Below, in pieces: positions 63,988 to 64,000 of a DNA stretch of 64,000 nt; position 1 is the stretch's first letter, and each line of letters opens with the position of its first letter. The notes beneath the pieces were generated by a model. It was not told the origin of the DNA, did no database searches, and saw only the letters and a list, made by a program, of their open reading frames with translations. Origin of the DNA: CAWKGC01 sp963849005 (GTDB lineage Bacteria; Pseudomonadota; Gammaproteobacteria; Burkholderiales; Usitatibacteraceae); contig CAWKGC010000024.1 of the NCBI GenBank assembly GCA_963849005.1, forward strand, positions 284,513 to 348,512, read 5' to 3'. The position numbers and the translations under genes are program-made.

Positions 63988-64000
63988 GGGGGGGGGGGGG

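Noticed and set aside
1..64000. tRNA or rRNA genes
   Set aside because: No cloverleaf with a TTCRA arm or rRNA-like stretch was seen in any of the intergenic regions.

Overview
The window looks like one end of a contig from a GC-rich (roughly two-thirds G+C) betaproteobacterium, most likely Burkholderiales-like. The reasons are three TctC/Bug-type solute receptors or tct genes, a ureABCEFG-type urease cluster, RND pumps, PQQ- and cytochrome c-linked oxidative enzymes, and close protein matches to known betaproteobacterial families. This placement is inference from gene content; no rRNA or tRNA is present. The last 13 bases are an unbroken G run inside glnS, which looks like a contig-end artefact.

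Layout. 1-20.8 kb: 3' part of ettA, a small lipoprotein, an FAH hydrolase coupled to a Bug receptor, a YkgJ-like Cys-rich protein, an MBL hydrolase, a solA-like oxidase, ccmI plus an octaheme nitrite reductase with a Crp/Fnr-type box, a hemerythrin protein, a nitroreductase, a tctCBA transporter, a DUF6282-like hydrolase, a YbhB lipoprotein, a glycerophosphodiesterase and an RND pump with its adaptor. 21-25.8 kb: a caspase/gingipain-like peptidase, a hybrid histidine kinase and a divergent NarL-type regulator. 25.9-31.2 kb: rhodanese, a small membrane protein, cytochrome c, a sorbosone/glucose dehydrogenase-like protein and two tandem cytochrome c/P460 fusions, then an HNH nuclease. 31.2-35.4 kb: a higBA module, an outer-membrane barrel, a DUF1576-type membrane protein and a urea transporter. 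35.5-41.0 kb: the whole urease operon. 41.2-55.1 kb: RND adaptor and pump, an Mrp antiporter without MrpA, a NodT-type outer-membrane factor, patatin, YihY and amidase. 55.2-63.8 kb: a toxin-antitoxin and defence island (hicAB, higBA, orphan hicB, PIN/RHH, ORF6N, McrBC) ending at glnS.

How the parts work together. Urea import, urease and its accessory set form one nitrogen-acquisition block. The octaheme nitrite reductase, CcmI (haem attachment), hemerythrin and the two Fnr/Dnr-like boxes suggest an anaerobic or nitrosative-stress block. The PQQ-type dehydrogenase, cytochromes and c/P460 fusions may form a periplasmic oxidation block. The RND pump, Mrp antiporter and outer-membrane factor lie in one tightly packed same-strand run.

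Caveat. Many genes, above all between 1 and 20 kb, are broken by one- or two-base indels. Where the expected protein is clear the indels usually fall in G/C runs or GC repeats. I read most of them as consensus errors rather than true pseudogenes, so coordinates of broken genes span the inferred intact gene and internal frames change.
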